NCBI GenBank assembly: GCA_015499985.1
Contig: JAAAUF010000337.1
Span: 15,326 to 38,893 of the forward strand
Origin: Haplosporangium gracile
Lineage: Eukaryota > Mortierellomycota > Mortierellomycetes > Mortierellales > Mortierellaceae
Length of the DNA: 23,568 bases
Direction of reading: 5' to 3'
Shown here: piece by piece, positions 1 through 10,235 of the stretch
How the letters are laid out: each line of letters opens with the position of its first letter
Position numbering within the stretch: the first letter of the stretch is position 1
Position numbers and translations under genes: made by a program
The notes under the pieces: generated by a model
Databases searched by the model: none
The model's input: the letters and a program-made list of their open reading frames with translations, nothing else
Told to the model about the DNA's origin: nothing

Positions 1-250
1 AAAAAAAAAGGTGCCCTGTTCAGCAGACGACAGAGCCAAGCGGAGACCCATTGCATTGATTGATTGACAACGCCTTACCCAGCTGTAAATGTGGACAAAA
101 GGCAACCAAGTAGAGAGCGAGTAAGAGAGGTGAAACAAGAAGAGGACCAATTAGGTAAGTACAATGCTAACTTGTGCCTGACGCAGTGCAGCAGTCATCA
201 TCACATCCCTAGCCGAGCCATTGATGACACAAAGAAAGAATAAAACGTAC

Positions 251-762
251 ATGCTGGCCATCCAAAAATCAGATCGAGTCAAGGGTATGCCATCATCCAT
301 GCTATTATCCTGAGAGAACTGTCTGGCCTGTTGCTGTTGAATACTGTCAAAGAGCTTGGAGTCCCTTGCGACGTTAAGGCTGTAGAGAATTCCAAGGAAA
401 CCAGGTCCCATTGATAGAATCCTGAGAAGAGCCAGGGCCAGGCTCTGTCGTGACCGAGAGGAGTGGCTATGGCCAAGGTGTCCATGGAACATGGCATGGC
501 CGTTGATATTGTTTCCATTTCCGTTGTTGCTCCCATTTCCGTTGGGCGAGTTTCCTCCGGCAGAGAGGAGGTGACTATGGCTGAGGGAGGATGGTCCAAA
601 GCTGTGTCGTTTGTCCATGGGAGGTCTGTTGGATTCCTTGAGGGCCCCCAAGGAATCTCTTGCGGTGGCGGATCTGGGCGAGCCTCTGTTATGTGCCTGG
701 GAGAGATTGTGGGTGTTGATCACCAGGTGATTTGAGAGAGGACGTACGGGTGTCGACGGCAT
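251..762 (-). CDS. N-terminal exon of a membrane protein, weakly Eos1-like; 3' part missing
   Basis: The reading frame opens at the ATG ending at 762. About 100 residues of low-complexity sequence rich in Ser, Asn, Gly and His come first. A hydrophobic segment follows (LRILSMGPGFLGILYSL), then a second one that begins with TRSDFWMAS. A good splice donor (GTACGT on the minus strand, 250-245) follows the first two bases of a codon. Beyond it the frame runs on to 151 but reads like retained intron. The order of a disordered N-terminus, an R-x-L-S-x-x-P hydrophobic helix and an (R)SDFW-type second helix resembles the fungal Eos1 family, ER membrane proteins linked to N-glycosylation. That match is from recollection of the family pattern and is weak. 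The conserved C-terminal helices would lie beyond position 1, so the gene is cut by the window edge. The ATG choice is plausible but not proven. Confidence 0.4.
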
Positions 763-1261
763 CCTTGGCTATATATGTCCTCGATCACACTCTTGGATTG
801 ATTGTTTGTTTGTTGCTGTACAGGAGGTAGAGTGTGAGTGGATGGGCTGGAGGGAATAGTAGAGATTGTCTGCTGGGGGGTTGGCTCAGGGACAAGGGAT
901 GATGGGAAAGAGAGAGAGAGAGAGAAAAAGAAAATAAAAAGGAAACGAGTGAAGAGTGAGAACTTGGGATGATGGCGGCAATTGCGACAGAAGGATGATG
1001 GGGGGTGGAAGGGAGAGGAGAGGAGAGAGAAGAGAGAGGGAGGGAGAAAGAGAATGTTTGAAGGAAGAAATATTAAAAGGGTACTTGGTCAGGGGAGGAA
1101 GAGAGGGAAGGATAATAAATTCATTGGAGAAAATGAGTGAGTGAGTGAGTGGACTGCGAAGGGACGCCCAACGGTCGTTTTGGATGTGTGTGAATTGCGT
1201 ATGTGTCTGCCCCTGGTCTGAACTGGACTCTGGAGGAAGAGGGGATAATAAGAAAAAAGGG

Positions 1262-1282
1262 TCTCTCTCTCTCTCTCTCTCT
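1262..1282. repeat. CT dinucleotide microsatellite
   Basis: An uninterrupted run of about ten TC units, followed by two ATCT units. It is non-coding. Confidence 0.9.
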
Positions 1283-1661
1283 ATCTATCTTTACTCGCTT
1301 AAAATATCTTCTCTGTTCGAGAAAAAAAGACGGAGGTTTCGAAAACAATACTCTCAACCACACTCAGTCGCTCACTCTCACTTCGCCTCATTTCACTCGA
1401 TCGCTCTCTTCCTATTTACATAACAAACGTGTATGTACTCAAAAGTAAAAAAACGTCCATCCACCACCGTGCATAACAGGGGTCGATAGTGATTCAAGGC
1501 AATTGCATATCCCCTAATCCTCCTGCCTTTTTTACTTCATTTCCTTTACGAGTTTGTATTTACCCTGAATGACCTCGGGAAAACACACTCGAAAGGGAGA
1601 GAAATAGTTTGTTGACAATAATATTAATAATAATAATGATAATGCAAAGATGTTGTTTGAT

Positions 1662-1667
1662 TTTATT
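1662..1667 (-). terminator. candidate polyadenylation signal of the nucleotide-sugar transporter
   Basis: The minus strand reads AATAAA here, about 170 bases downstream of the spliced transporter stop codon. The neighbourhood is AT-rich, with ATT repeats at 1618-1640. Fungal poly(A) signals are loose, so this is only a candidate. Confidence 0.35.
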
Positions 1668-1833
1668 CATGTAGAGTGTAAAGAGGGACAGGAAAAGCAA
1701 AGGAAGGAGTAAAATTGATTCAGAGGAACAGAAATAAGGACGGACAAATACCGGGCATGTAGGAAAAAAAAAAAAGAGGTATTGCTCGTTATTAGCCGTT
1801 GTTTATGCTGATAAAGTGCTCCTTTGAAGTAGA

Positions 1834-3203
1834 TTAACCCCGGATTCTATCGAGCCGCACTGAAGGTGCACTAGGTGATTTTGGTGTCGACAAAGCGTCA
1901 TTGCTTCCTTGCCGTGGTGATCCCATCCGGCCTTCCTCTGCGTGGAAAGTGTCCAATTGACTGCCCAAATCGACGTACCTGTCGAGTAAACAAACAAACA
2001 AATGTAAAAGGGGTTAATTTAGCTTACACCAATCGACAATCAAACAAGGAGTCGGTGGTCTGAATTCTCCAAATCAAGCCATCTCCTTTAGACATAAGTT
2101 AGCAAAAAGCAATAGACAATAAGGACTTACTTGACGACAGGCTTGTCGGGGAGAGAGTACATGTAGGTGGCGCCGAGGACGAGGACAGTGCCAAAGACGA
2201 AAATAGTTCCAATCTGGGATCCAAAAAGCGCCACACTTGCAATCGCACTGATCACAATCGAGATACTGGTCGCAAAACCCTTCAGAATGTTATCGGCGTA
2301 CTTGACAACAACAGCGACAATGAGACCCCCGGCTGACTGACAGGCAATGGCGGTGATGACCAGCATGTCGTATCCTGCAAAGAATCCCTGCTCCGTGACG
2401 CCCTCGCCATCCTTGAGGTAGACTGCAAGCAGCGAAAAGGGTAGCGAAAAGAACGAGAGCTGGATATTCCTGAGCCAGATGGATCCTTGAGTGTTCTTCA
2501 AGATCTTTTCAAAGTAGACTCCAGCAAGACCAGAAAGAATACAGGCAATCAAGACCGCCATCAGACCAACAACAAACTCGGGACGATCGTTCGAAGGAGC
2601 AACTTCTGCAGCGACACCACCCTTTTGTGCATCGAGCAAATCGCCGAGAGCCGAGGCAGACGAAGTAGCGTCGATAGGGTCGGGCTTGACTGCATGTCCG
2701 TTCCTGTGGTTAGACTCTTCCAGCGAGACGAGGGCAATTCCTGCAGTGAGCATGACCAGCGAGGCCCACTTGAGGAGGGGCAGGGACCGGTTGAGGAGGA
2801 TGACAGAGAAGAGGGCGGTAGTAAGGATCTTGAGTTGGTAGGTCACCTGGAACGTCGAGGGGTCGAGCGCATGGGAGGCGACGTACTGGAGGTTGTTCTG
2901 GATGGCGTAGAGCATGGCGGGGACGGCAAGCTTCCAGGCGTCGCCACCAAAGACGTCGTTGAGAAAGTCCTGAGGGTAGAAGCGACCGGTGTCTTTGATG
3001 GTCTCACGGATAGTCATGATTGTGCAGACGCTCAACTTGACGATTTCGTTGATGAAGACGGCTGTGGAGGAATAAAAGACTTTGCGGCCGGGTCCCTGGG
3101 CAAGGGCCATGACGATGATGAGACATGAGTTTTGGACGGCGAGGACGATGAGGGAGATGTACTTGAGCGGGATCCCGCCGATCGACGGCACGATGGATGA
3201 CAT
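1834..3203 (-). CDS. SLC35A-family nucleotide-sugar transporter (UDP-galactose / UDP-GlcNAc type)
   Basis: This is a multi-pass Golgi or ER membrane protein that exchanges cytosolic nucleotide sugars for luminal UMP, supplying glycosyltransferases. Exons on the minus strand are 3203-2131 and 1978-1834, with a 152-base GT-AG intron (donor GTAAGT at 2130-2125, acceptor CAG at 1981-1979). The product is 405 residues. The diagnostic family motif FQVTYQLKILTTALFS lies near residues 118-133, and a second conserved block (YADNILKGFATSISIV) near 303-318. About ten hydrophobic helices are visible, with a hydrophilic loop around residues 165-210. The second exon adds a polar tail ending LDRIRG. If the intron is retained, translation stops at once after KPVVK, because the donor itself supplies a TAA. 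Substrate specificity cannot be read from sequence. The start is the first ATG before a membrane helix, and the length fits the family. Confidence 0.9.
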
Positions 3204-5903
3204 TTGATCCTATGAGTAAGTATGGTTTTTGTCTTGTTGTCTGCAAGCAAGCTGCGTTTGTGTGCCTTGTCCTGTTCTTGATGTTGTTTGATGAAGAGGG
3301 GAGTGAAGGAAAAGTAAGGAGGGAGAGGGGTCAGGGAGGTAGTGGGTGATGAAAAGAGGGGCGGAAGATGATGAGAGTGGAGAGAAAAGGGACGAAAAGA
3401 AAGAAAGAAGAAAAAATAGAGAGGGAGGACAAGAGAGAGTTTGGGCTAGACACTGACAGACAAAAAATGTTGCTGCTGCTCACTTCTTTTCCTCCTCCTT
3501 CTCATTCTGTGAACTTTAATGGCGGGAGTCGAAGTAGACACATTCGTTCAAATGAGAAAACCACCTTCCAATATCACTCTTTCATCTTTCTCTCTGTCTC
3601 CGAATGGAATCCGGACGTCGATGATGACGATGACAATAACAACAGTAGTTGCAACAATGCAGGCCCTGGACTCGTCCGGATATATATATATCTCATCGAC
3701 GTATGAGGTTTCTACGCCTTGTAGAAATACAACAGCAAAACAGCGACAACGAGACAAAACAAGAGACAAGGTCTCGACGGGATGTCATACGTAACCTTAC
3801 TTCTCTACTGTCATCATCACCATCCTCATCATCCTATATCCACTGCCTTTCAATTGCTTGCTCATTCTTCCAGGTTCAAGTGCTTTATTCCGAGTGGTCC
3901 AAGTGTCTTTCCCTTTGTCCAGAAATATAAAAAGGCAAGGCATAACAAAGAGAAGGAGACAAGACAATGAATCGATAATTCGGATGGATGAACACATAAT
4001 GGAATATCGACAAGCAGGTCTAGGCTAGAAAAAGGAAAACCAAAATCAGGACATTCCCTTCCCTCCTCCTTCGTTCTCATTGTGATATTCATTCCTCTCC
4101 CACCCATTCAACCAAGATGGACATTGACTACACAATCTATCTTTATCTCCAGCCCCGTACAGGTGCGGCGGTGTCACTTTGTTTTTTTTTTTATTCTTTT
4201 TCTTCTTTTTTTACCTTTTTATCGCCCCCTACTGTCCAGCAGGAGATCTACCCTTTTTAACAAAAGACGACTCTGTCCGCGCACGTTTTTTTTTTTTTTT
4301 TTTTGCCTTTTTTTCTATTTTTACATACAGTTCGAAGGGAGCACAGCCGCCTTCGCCATGACTTGGCTTAGTAAATACGTCTCTGTAGAAGACGCTATCG
4401 TGAAGACTATGATTTTCAGGCACCGATTTTTTTTTTTTTCATTCTCAAAATCAACAAGAACAGGCAGAGACTGACCCGGCAATTAGACAATTAGGCTCAT
4501 CTTATCTGATCGAACTAAGAACAGCTGCTTGCCGTCAGTTGCCTTAAGTGCACACAAAAGCTGTTACAAACCACATACTTTAACACTTCAGCAGAATAAC
4601 ACTCGTTACACTCCTTGGAACAACATACAGATGGTACGGACCGAACCATCCCCATTGTTTTGGCTCTGGTCAATTTGCTGTTCTTGCTGTTCCTCCCAGT
4701 CAAGCAACAAAAAAAAAAAAAACTTTAAAAATACTTGGGCGCAAAAAATAATCACCTCAAAAACCTCTCCATTCCGTGCATTCACGCTTGTTGGCCTTTT
4801 CTTTCACAAGGGAATGCACCTCGTTATTTATTTATTTTGCTTTTTGAACACAAGACGGCGTAAAGCTGTAGCCTAGTATCAATGGACGTACAACAGTACA
4901 TACAAATGTGCCAGATTTTCGAATGTCCTGCTGCTTTGTCCAAGTGTGGGTGTGCCTTCAGCTTGATAAACGACAACGACGACGAGATAAATAAAAAAAG
5001 ATACACGTCTATTAGCGACATATGTCGGTGAGAGGAAAAGAAAAGAAAAATGTGCTTGAACATGAGATAGATCAACGATGGTTCATTCCTTTCTTTTTTT
5101 CCTTCTTCTGAGCTGTAACTCAATTATGCCTCTCCATCTGAGCCGTGTCCCCCTCCTTCGTCTCTCATTGGATATGTGCTGCAAGAAGAGCGGTAGCGCC
5201 CTATCTTCTTGATGGAGGAGGAGATAGAATGTGGTAATTATAAAACATGAACTCTAGGTACTCTGTCCACCCATGAACACTAAAACCTTACTGGGCTACA
5301 GCCCTGTGTTCTACCCAAGTAAAATAGTACAAACCCCTGGTTTACATGTAGAAGAAGTGTAAAATTGAACCGGGCGCCCGCCTTTCGGTCTCCTTTTGCC
5401 TGCTGTGGGATCGAAATGAAGGATTTTCTATTCGCAATTATTCTCTAGAGGGAATGAGGGAGAGGAACAGAGCAGCATTGAGCATAACCACCCTTTGTTT
5501 TTTTTCTTCTTCTCTTGACCTCTTTGTTCAATTGTTATCCTGTTCTCTTTATTTCACCTTTCTTCCTTCTTTCCTTCTCCTCCCCTCTTCTCCTCCGTCC
5601 ACCCAATCCACTCCTCTGTCTTCTACCCTCGACCACTTGGTCTCAAGACAGATCCATCCTTCCTTCTCACTCAGTGTAACGACCCCTTCCACCTCGTCTC
5701 ACTCGAAGACAACTCCCCTGCACACATATATATAACCAACAACAACAACAACAGCCACTCCCCCATTCATTCCGCCATTTCTCATTCCCTCCATCCTGTC
5801 GTGCTCAAACGTCTCTGCATCTGCTTCTGCATCTGCACACTCCCTCTTTGGCCAGCCCCTCGACGAACAACAACTCCACAAACAACAACAGCACAGCTAT
5901 AAC
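3204..5903. other. 2.7 kb divergent intergenic region, no gene supported
   Basis: This is the shared upstream region of the transporter (minus) and the glucanase (plus). I checked both strands. The open frames here are short, low-complexity (poly-Phe from T-runs, Ser/Thr-rich from CT-runs) and lack recognisable motifs. I found no tRNA-like fold. Notable content: TATATATATAT near 3679-3690, long T-runs at about 4180-4310 and 4425-4440, and a strongly pyrimidine-rich stretch from about 5480 to 5700 next to the glucanase. The region is long for a compact fungal genome, so an unrecognised RNA gene cannot be excluded. Confidence 0.5.
5727..5735 (+). promoter_or_regulatory. candidate TATA box of the glucanase gene
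   Basis: The sequence TATATATAA sits about 170 bases before the glucanase ATG, just after a pyrimidine-rich tract and before a CAA-rich leader. Position and sequence fit a fungal core promoter, but no transcript start is known. Confidence 0.4.
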
Positions 5904-7624
5904 ATGGGTGCTACATCTAAACAGGACGACCGCTCGTGCCTGAGTCGCCACAAGTGGAAAATCTCCATCCTCGCCTTCATCCTCGTCGCCGTTGCCGTTG
6001 CGGTGCCCCTGGCGATCGTCAAGCCCTGGGACAAGAACAACTCCAACTCGTCCTCAAATAACAGCAACAACAACGGAAATAACAACGGCAACCAACCCAC
6101 GGGCCCCGTTACCCCTACCAACCCTGGACCCATTCCCCCTACTGTCCCTATCCTCCCCTCCAAAAATGACACTGCTCGCGCCAACGCTTACACCCCAGCC
6201 CTCAACGAGGCCTTTGATTATGCTACTGGCAAGGTCAAAATGCGTGGTGTCAACCTCGGAGGCTGGTTGGTCCTTGAGCCTTTCATCTCACCCTCGCTCT
6301 TTGAGCCGTATATTAAGCAGGGTGTTATCGATGAGTGGACTCTCTGCAAGTTGTTGGGGCCTGAGAAGGCTAAGACCTACCTCGAGGCTCATTACTCGAC
6401 GTGGGTTACTGAGGAGACCTTCAGCCGCCTTCAAGGCATGGGCATCAACCATGTCCGTATCCCCATTGGCTTCTGGGCCTTGGGTGGTTTGACTGCCGAT
6501 GAGCCCTATGTCGCCAGTCTCTCGTGGACGTACCTCCTTCGCAGTATCGAGTGGGCCCGCAAGTACGGCATCCGTGTTATGGTTGAGCTCCATGCTGCTC
6601 CCGGTTCCCAGAACGGCTGGAACCACTCAGGTAGACTGGGTGCCATCAACTGGATCAACGGTACCAAGGGTATTGCCAACGCCCAGCGCACTCTTTCTTA
6701 CCTCCAACAGCTGGCCACTTTCTTCTCCAACCCTGATTACGTCCACGTTGCGCCCATCATGGGTCTTTTGAACGAGCCTGCTGCCCATTTGATTGGTGTT
6801 GACCCCGTTAAGAGCTGGTATACGCAGGCCATGAACGTTGTTCGTGCTGCTACTGGTACCGGTGAGGGCAAGGGTCCCTGGGCCATTATTCACGACGGCA
6901 TGGTTGGCCTCAACGCCTGGGCTGGCTTTTTGCCCAGTGGTGACCGTGTCATGCTTGGTACGTGATGTTTTGCTTGGTTGTTATTTTTATGTGAATCTAT
7001 ATTTTCGATTTGCAAATTAGCACGCAACCCGCAACGGTTCAATTCTCGGTAAACCCGAAATTAACACGCCCTGTGTTTGTTTGTTTTTTTTTTTTTTTTT
7101 TTTTTTTGTTTGTTTCTCCCTCTCCCTCTCTGTCAGACACTCACCAGTACATTATGTTCAACGATGACTTGATGCGCATGAACCAGACTACCCAGCTCAA
7201 GTTTGCCTGTGAGACCTGGGGTGGATCCATGATCACGAGCACAAAGGAGTTTGGCCCTACCATGGTCGGCGAGTTCTCGGTTGCCGTCAATGATTGCGCC
7301 ACCTATCTCAACGGAATCGGAGCCGGCTACCGCTGGGATGGCACCTACAACGGTGCTCCCCCCAAGTCGCCCAACAGCACCTGCACCAACGAGAACAATG
7401 TTTCGACCTACACTCCCGAGTACAAAAAGTTCTTGTCCAACTACTTCTTGGCTCAGATTGAGGCTTTCGAGCAGGGAGCTGGTTGGTTCTACTGGAACTT
7501 CAAGACCGAGAGTAATCCCTTGTGGTCGTATTTTGCTGGCGTTGAGGGTGGTTGGATCCCCAAGGATGTTAACAACCGTGGCGTGTCGTACTGCGCCTCT
7601 GCTGGTTACACCTTCAGCGGATAA
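5904..7624 (+). CDS. exo-beta-1,3-glucanase (GH5), type II membrane-anchored
   Basis: This enzyme releases glucose from the non-reducing ends of beta-1,3-glucan in the cell wall. Exons 5904-6957 and 7137-7624 are joined over a 179-base GT-AG intron (G|GTACGT to CTGTCAG), giving 513 residues. After a short basic cytoplasmic tail there is one hydrophobic helix at residues 20-39 with no evident cleavage site, so a signal anchor is likely. An Asn/Gly/Pro/Thr-rich spacer follows (45-90). The catalytic domain starts at RGVNLGGWLVLEPF (114-127). NEP (290-292) carries the acid/base Glu291. The exon junction creates L-D-T-H-Q-Y (351-356), holding the conserved active-site His. VGEFS gives nucleophile Glu397. 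The WFYWNFKTE block lies in the last 80 residues. All hallmarks of the yeast EXG/SSD105-like GH5 group are intact. The first ATG is followed directly by the anchor. The main uncertainty is plasma-membrane versus secreted location. Confidence 0.93.
7084..7107 (+). repeat. 24-base T-run inside the glucanase intron
   Basis: An uninterrupted T homopolymer forms part of an extended polypyrimidine tract ahead of the acceptor at 7135-7136. Its length is likely to vary and be hard to sequence. Confidence 0.85.
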
Positions 7625-8053
7625 CCTAGTTTGTTTCGCTGTAGTTCTTTTTCGTCTTTTTTTTTCTTCCATCTATCCAACTTTGCGCACACACACATAG
7701 ATTTCTTAGTTTTTCTTATTTGATATGATACCACCTAGTAAACTTCGCAACCGCGTTTTTTTTAATCCTGCGTGTACTGGTACCAGTGATGATGTACAGT
7801 ACATTAAAGGATTTTGTCTAAATGAATATCGCCGGTAGCAAGTCATCTGGATCTAGGGGGCGGGGGAGGATATCAATCTTTTAGGAACAGAAACATGTTC
7901 GATCAGAGGTAGCCCTTTTCTCGCGACAAGATGAGTTGGCGCATTCCTCTCTATTTCTGGGTCGTTTGACACCAAAAATAGCTCGGCCCCTGCTTGCTTG
8001 CTGCAGGTGGGCGTAACCCATAAGGATGCATGGCACCCATGATACAGAATCCA

Positions 8054-8119
<66 letters not shown>

Positions 8120-8880
8120 CTCACTTTCTCTCTCTCGCTCTCTTGTCCTGTGCCGGAGCGTTGAAAATAATAAAGATAAAATTGTCCCATAGTCCACCCA
8201 TCTCTCATTCACTCCATCCTCTGTATACCTCTGTCCCCCGACTCATTATCTTCGTTTCAAAGCCAGGCGCCATGACTGTCTTCTTTCCAACATATCGTGG
8301 ACTGCACCACTGACTAACAGATGCGCGTCCGTCCCACAGCTTCTCTATTGCTGAGAACAGTTAGTGCCGAAATAAAGGCCGAATTTGTCTGTTCCCTATG
8401 GGGTGGGTGTCGTAGTCAACTGTTGTACAGAGTTAGCTGTTAAAATCAGGAGACATGTTTGTGAATATAGGAATTAACGTTTGGTAGTTGGTGGAAACGT
8501 GAATAGGAGAGCATGTGGAGGAAATATATCGGACGAGGTTCATGTCTTTCAGTCGTTTTTATTTCATGGCATCGCCCTAGTTGGTTTTAAGACTATTTGT
8601 GAAATTGCCTCTCTGCGAGTAAGCTATCAATTACGTGCCATATAGTGCAAAGATAAGAAAAAGCTTTTTTCAACCCGCATCGAGATTGAGACGACCAAAA
8701 CAGGTAGAATAAAAAAAAATAATGGCGGACACGCCAATATTTTGCATTGATTGACTTTTTTGTCACGATATGTTAAGGAGGCAAAAGAGATTATCAGGGC
8801 CTGTACCGTAAACAAGCCAGTTAAGGTCCAATTCTGTTCGACTCATATCATTGATGTGATAAAAGCCGGCCATAGTGAAA
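7625..8880. other. intergenic region downstream of the glucanase, no gene seen
   Basis: This holds the glucanase 3' flank and a long CT microsatellite (8059-8113). Open frames over the CT run are Arg-Glu or Ser-Leu repeats and not genes. From 8260 to 8880 the sequence is AT-rich, without open frames of protein-like composition and without RNA-gene signatures that I can recognise. Confidence 0.55.
8059..8113. repeat. long CT microsatellite, about 27 units
   Basis: A perfect TC/CT run of 55 bases, trailing into imperfect TTTC and CTCT repeats up to about 8142. It lies about 440 bases past the glucanase stop codon. Confidence 0.95.
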
Positions 8881-8889
8881 TCCATAACT

Positions 8890-10060
8890 TAAAGCCCTTG
8901 CTGTTTTCTTGATACCTTGATACAGAGAATTGATCTTTTTTTTTCAGATCTCATGGACGATCCATACCTCACCCCTGAACCACATCGCCATCCTCGCCAC
9001 CTGACGAAACCGGTCCTCGTCATTCGGTTTCTTTTCGTCCCTGAAACCCTCGCCATCCAAAAGCAGTAACACTCTTGATGAACCCACATCCTCGGCCAAA
9101 GTGTTTGTCATGTCGAAAGTTGAATAAAAGCTGTTGTTTCGGTACAGTATCTCCTCGCTCCCAAACGGCGCGCGCGTCGCAAATAATTGTCAATGATAGC
9201 CGCCTCATCAATATTTTTTTTCGAATCCTCAAACGACCGCTGTTACTTTGTCCAGGGCGCTACAACCAATCGGTGTCTGTTCTTCAGCCGAAAAAATAAA
9301 ATCTTCAAGGTTCAAGATGTTGAAAGAGTTACTTAATCGGCCAGACCATTCTCTCAATGCACTATCGTTATCGCCGCCGCCGCCGCCGCCGCCCAAACTT
9401 GAATCCAGGTTGTAGAGAATCGAAAAATCTCCAAACATCGGTACAAAATGGACGAGGACGTAGCAAGCTCAAATTGTCTTCATCCTTGGAGGAGTCCATC
9501 ATAGGCCGCCAAAAAAGTTTCAATGGTTTTGCCCAATCCCCGCGTCGTCCTGTCAGTTCGTGCTATTGCCGGAGACAGCCATCCCTAAATCGGATATCCA
9601 GTTCCTTCCAATCCCAAATGCGCGCGTCCAGCCCTGAAAGGCGCACCAGCAGGTCTAACCGCGAATCGTTCCGGAGACTGTTCAGAATCCTGCTGCTGGC
9701 AACTCTGAATGAAACCAATATTTGGAATCCCAACAAAGAAATATCCTCCAAGCTAGGAGAGAAGCTAAAGCGAATCAGACACTGGGTGATTCCATATCCT
9801 CTTTCAAATGACTCTATCGTTGGATTTGACAACTATCTTTTGTTCGGCCTATCTCCGTCCTGTCTGTTCTAGGAATCGCCGGAAATGTAGTTGAACAAAA
9901 AATCGGATATCTAGGTTCTCGTTCAAGCCTCGGATCCAAAGGCGCCCCCGCCTGATCATCAGTTTTACTATCCAAAAAGCGAGATCTCTTCTAGCATAAG
10001 GCCAGTAAAGACAACGCCCTTCCAAGCCTGAAAGCAATGAAAGCGCGTCATCTTAAAAAG
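8890..10060 (-). pseudogene. possible decayed leucine-rich-repeat (F-box/LRR-like) gene
   Basis: No frame is open for long, but protein-like fragments recur on the minus strand. LEEISLFG (just below 10000) and LEDISLLGF (near 9750) are alike. RLWIRGLNENLDIRF (about 9945-9900) parallels ARIWDWKELDIRF (about 9630-9590), each followed 10-15 residues later by LEQTGRR and ELTGRRG. The two units are about 310 bases apart and are broken by stops and frame changes. The LEx(I/L)xL pattern is typical of leucine-rich repeats, and Mortierella-type genomes carry many F-box/LRR genes. Downstream pieces near 9000-9230 and 9360-9520 may belong to the same relic. A CCG run at 9372-9393 interrupts it. I cannot place a start, an end or a family with confidence. 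Confidence 0.35.
9372..9393. repeat. CGC/CCG trinucleotide microsatellite
   Basis: Seven perfect CGC units. It reads as poly-Arg, poly-Pro or poly-Gly depending on the frame, which explains the odd open frames around it. Confidence 0.9.
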
Positions 10061-10235
10061 TATAGAACACGCAATCCTGCTCGCTTCCTTTCTGCATATT
10101 GCTGTATGTTGAAAAAAAAAGTCACATAAAGACAATTTTTTTTTTTGAAGACAATGAATATTTCCCAAGTGCGTAAAAATACAGCAGGACAATTTTTTTT
10201 TTATTATTTTTATTTCGCACAACACGATTTTTTTT

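Larger units (their letters stand above)
763..1833. other. intergenic region, no gene seen
   Basis: This stretch holds the upstream region of the minus-strand gene ending at 762 and the 3' flank of the transporter whose stop codon is at 1834-1836. It is rich in purine runs (AG dinucleotides at 909-924, GAGT tetramers around 1134-1151) and has a CT run at 1262-1282. Short open frames here are low-complexity and show no protein-like composition. An AATAAA hexamer on the minus strand (1667-1662) lies about 170 bases past the transporter stop and could be its polyadenylation signal. Confidence 0.6.

Noticed and set aside
83..251. A four-base micro-exon (CTGG) after the TTTACAG at the left edge that would continue the Eos1-like frame
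   Set aside because: It would give an Ile-Trp join and a following GTAAGG donor, but too little sequence remains to test it. Chance is more likely.
770..777. TATATATG near the start of the leftmost gene as a TATA box
   Set aside because: It lies less than 20 bases from the proposed ATG, too close for a core promoter unless a downstream start is used.
2487..3128. A 213-codon plus-strand frame opposite the transporter gene
   Set aside because: It is an antisense shadow of a GC-rich coding exon and lacks membrane or family features.
5355..5425. GGTTCAA-like and TTCGATCC-like boxes suggesting a minus-strand tRNA
   Set aside because: I could not pair the acceptor or D-arm, and the spacing between possible A and B boxes does not fit.
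9210..9232. TTCGAATCC resembling a tRNA T-loop
   Set aside because: The flanks are T-rich and form no T-stem, anticodon arm or acceptor stem on either strand.
9357..9872. A 171-codon plus-strand open frame beginning with an Arg-rich run
   Set aside because: The Arg run comes from the CGC microsatellite, the composition is Ser/Arg-rich without motifs, and the protein-like similarity between repeated units is on the opposite strand.
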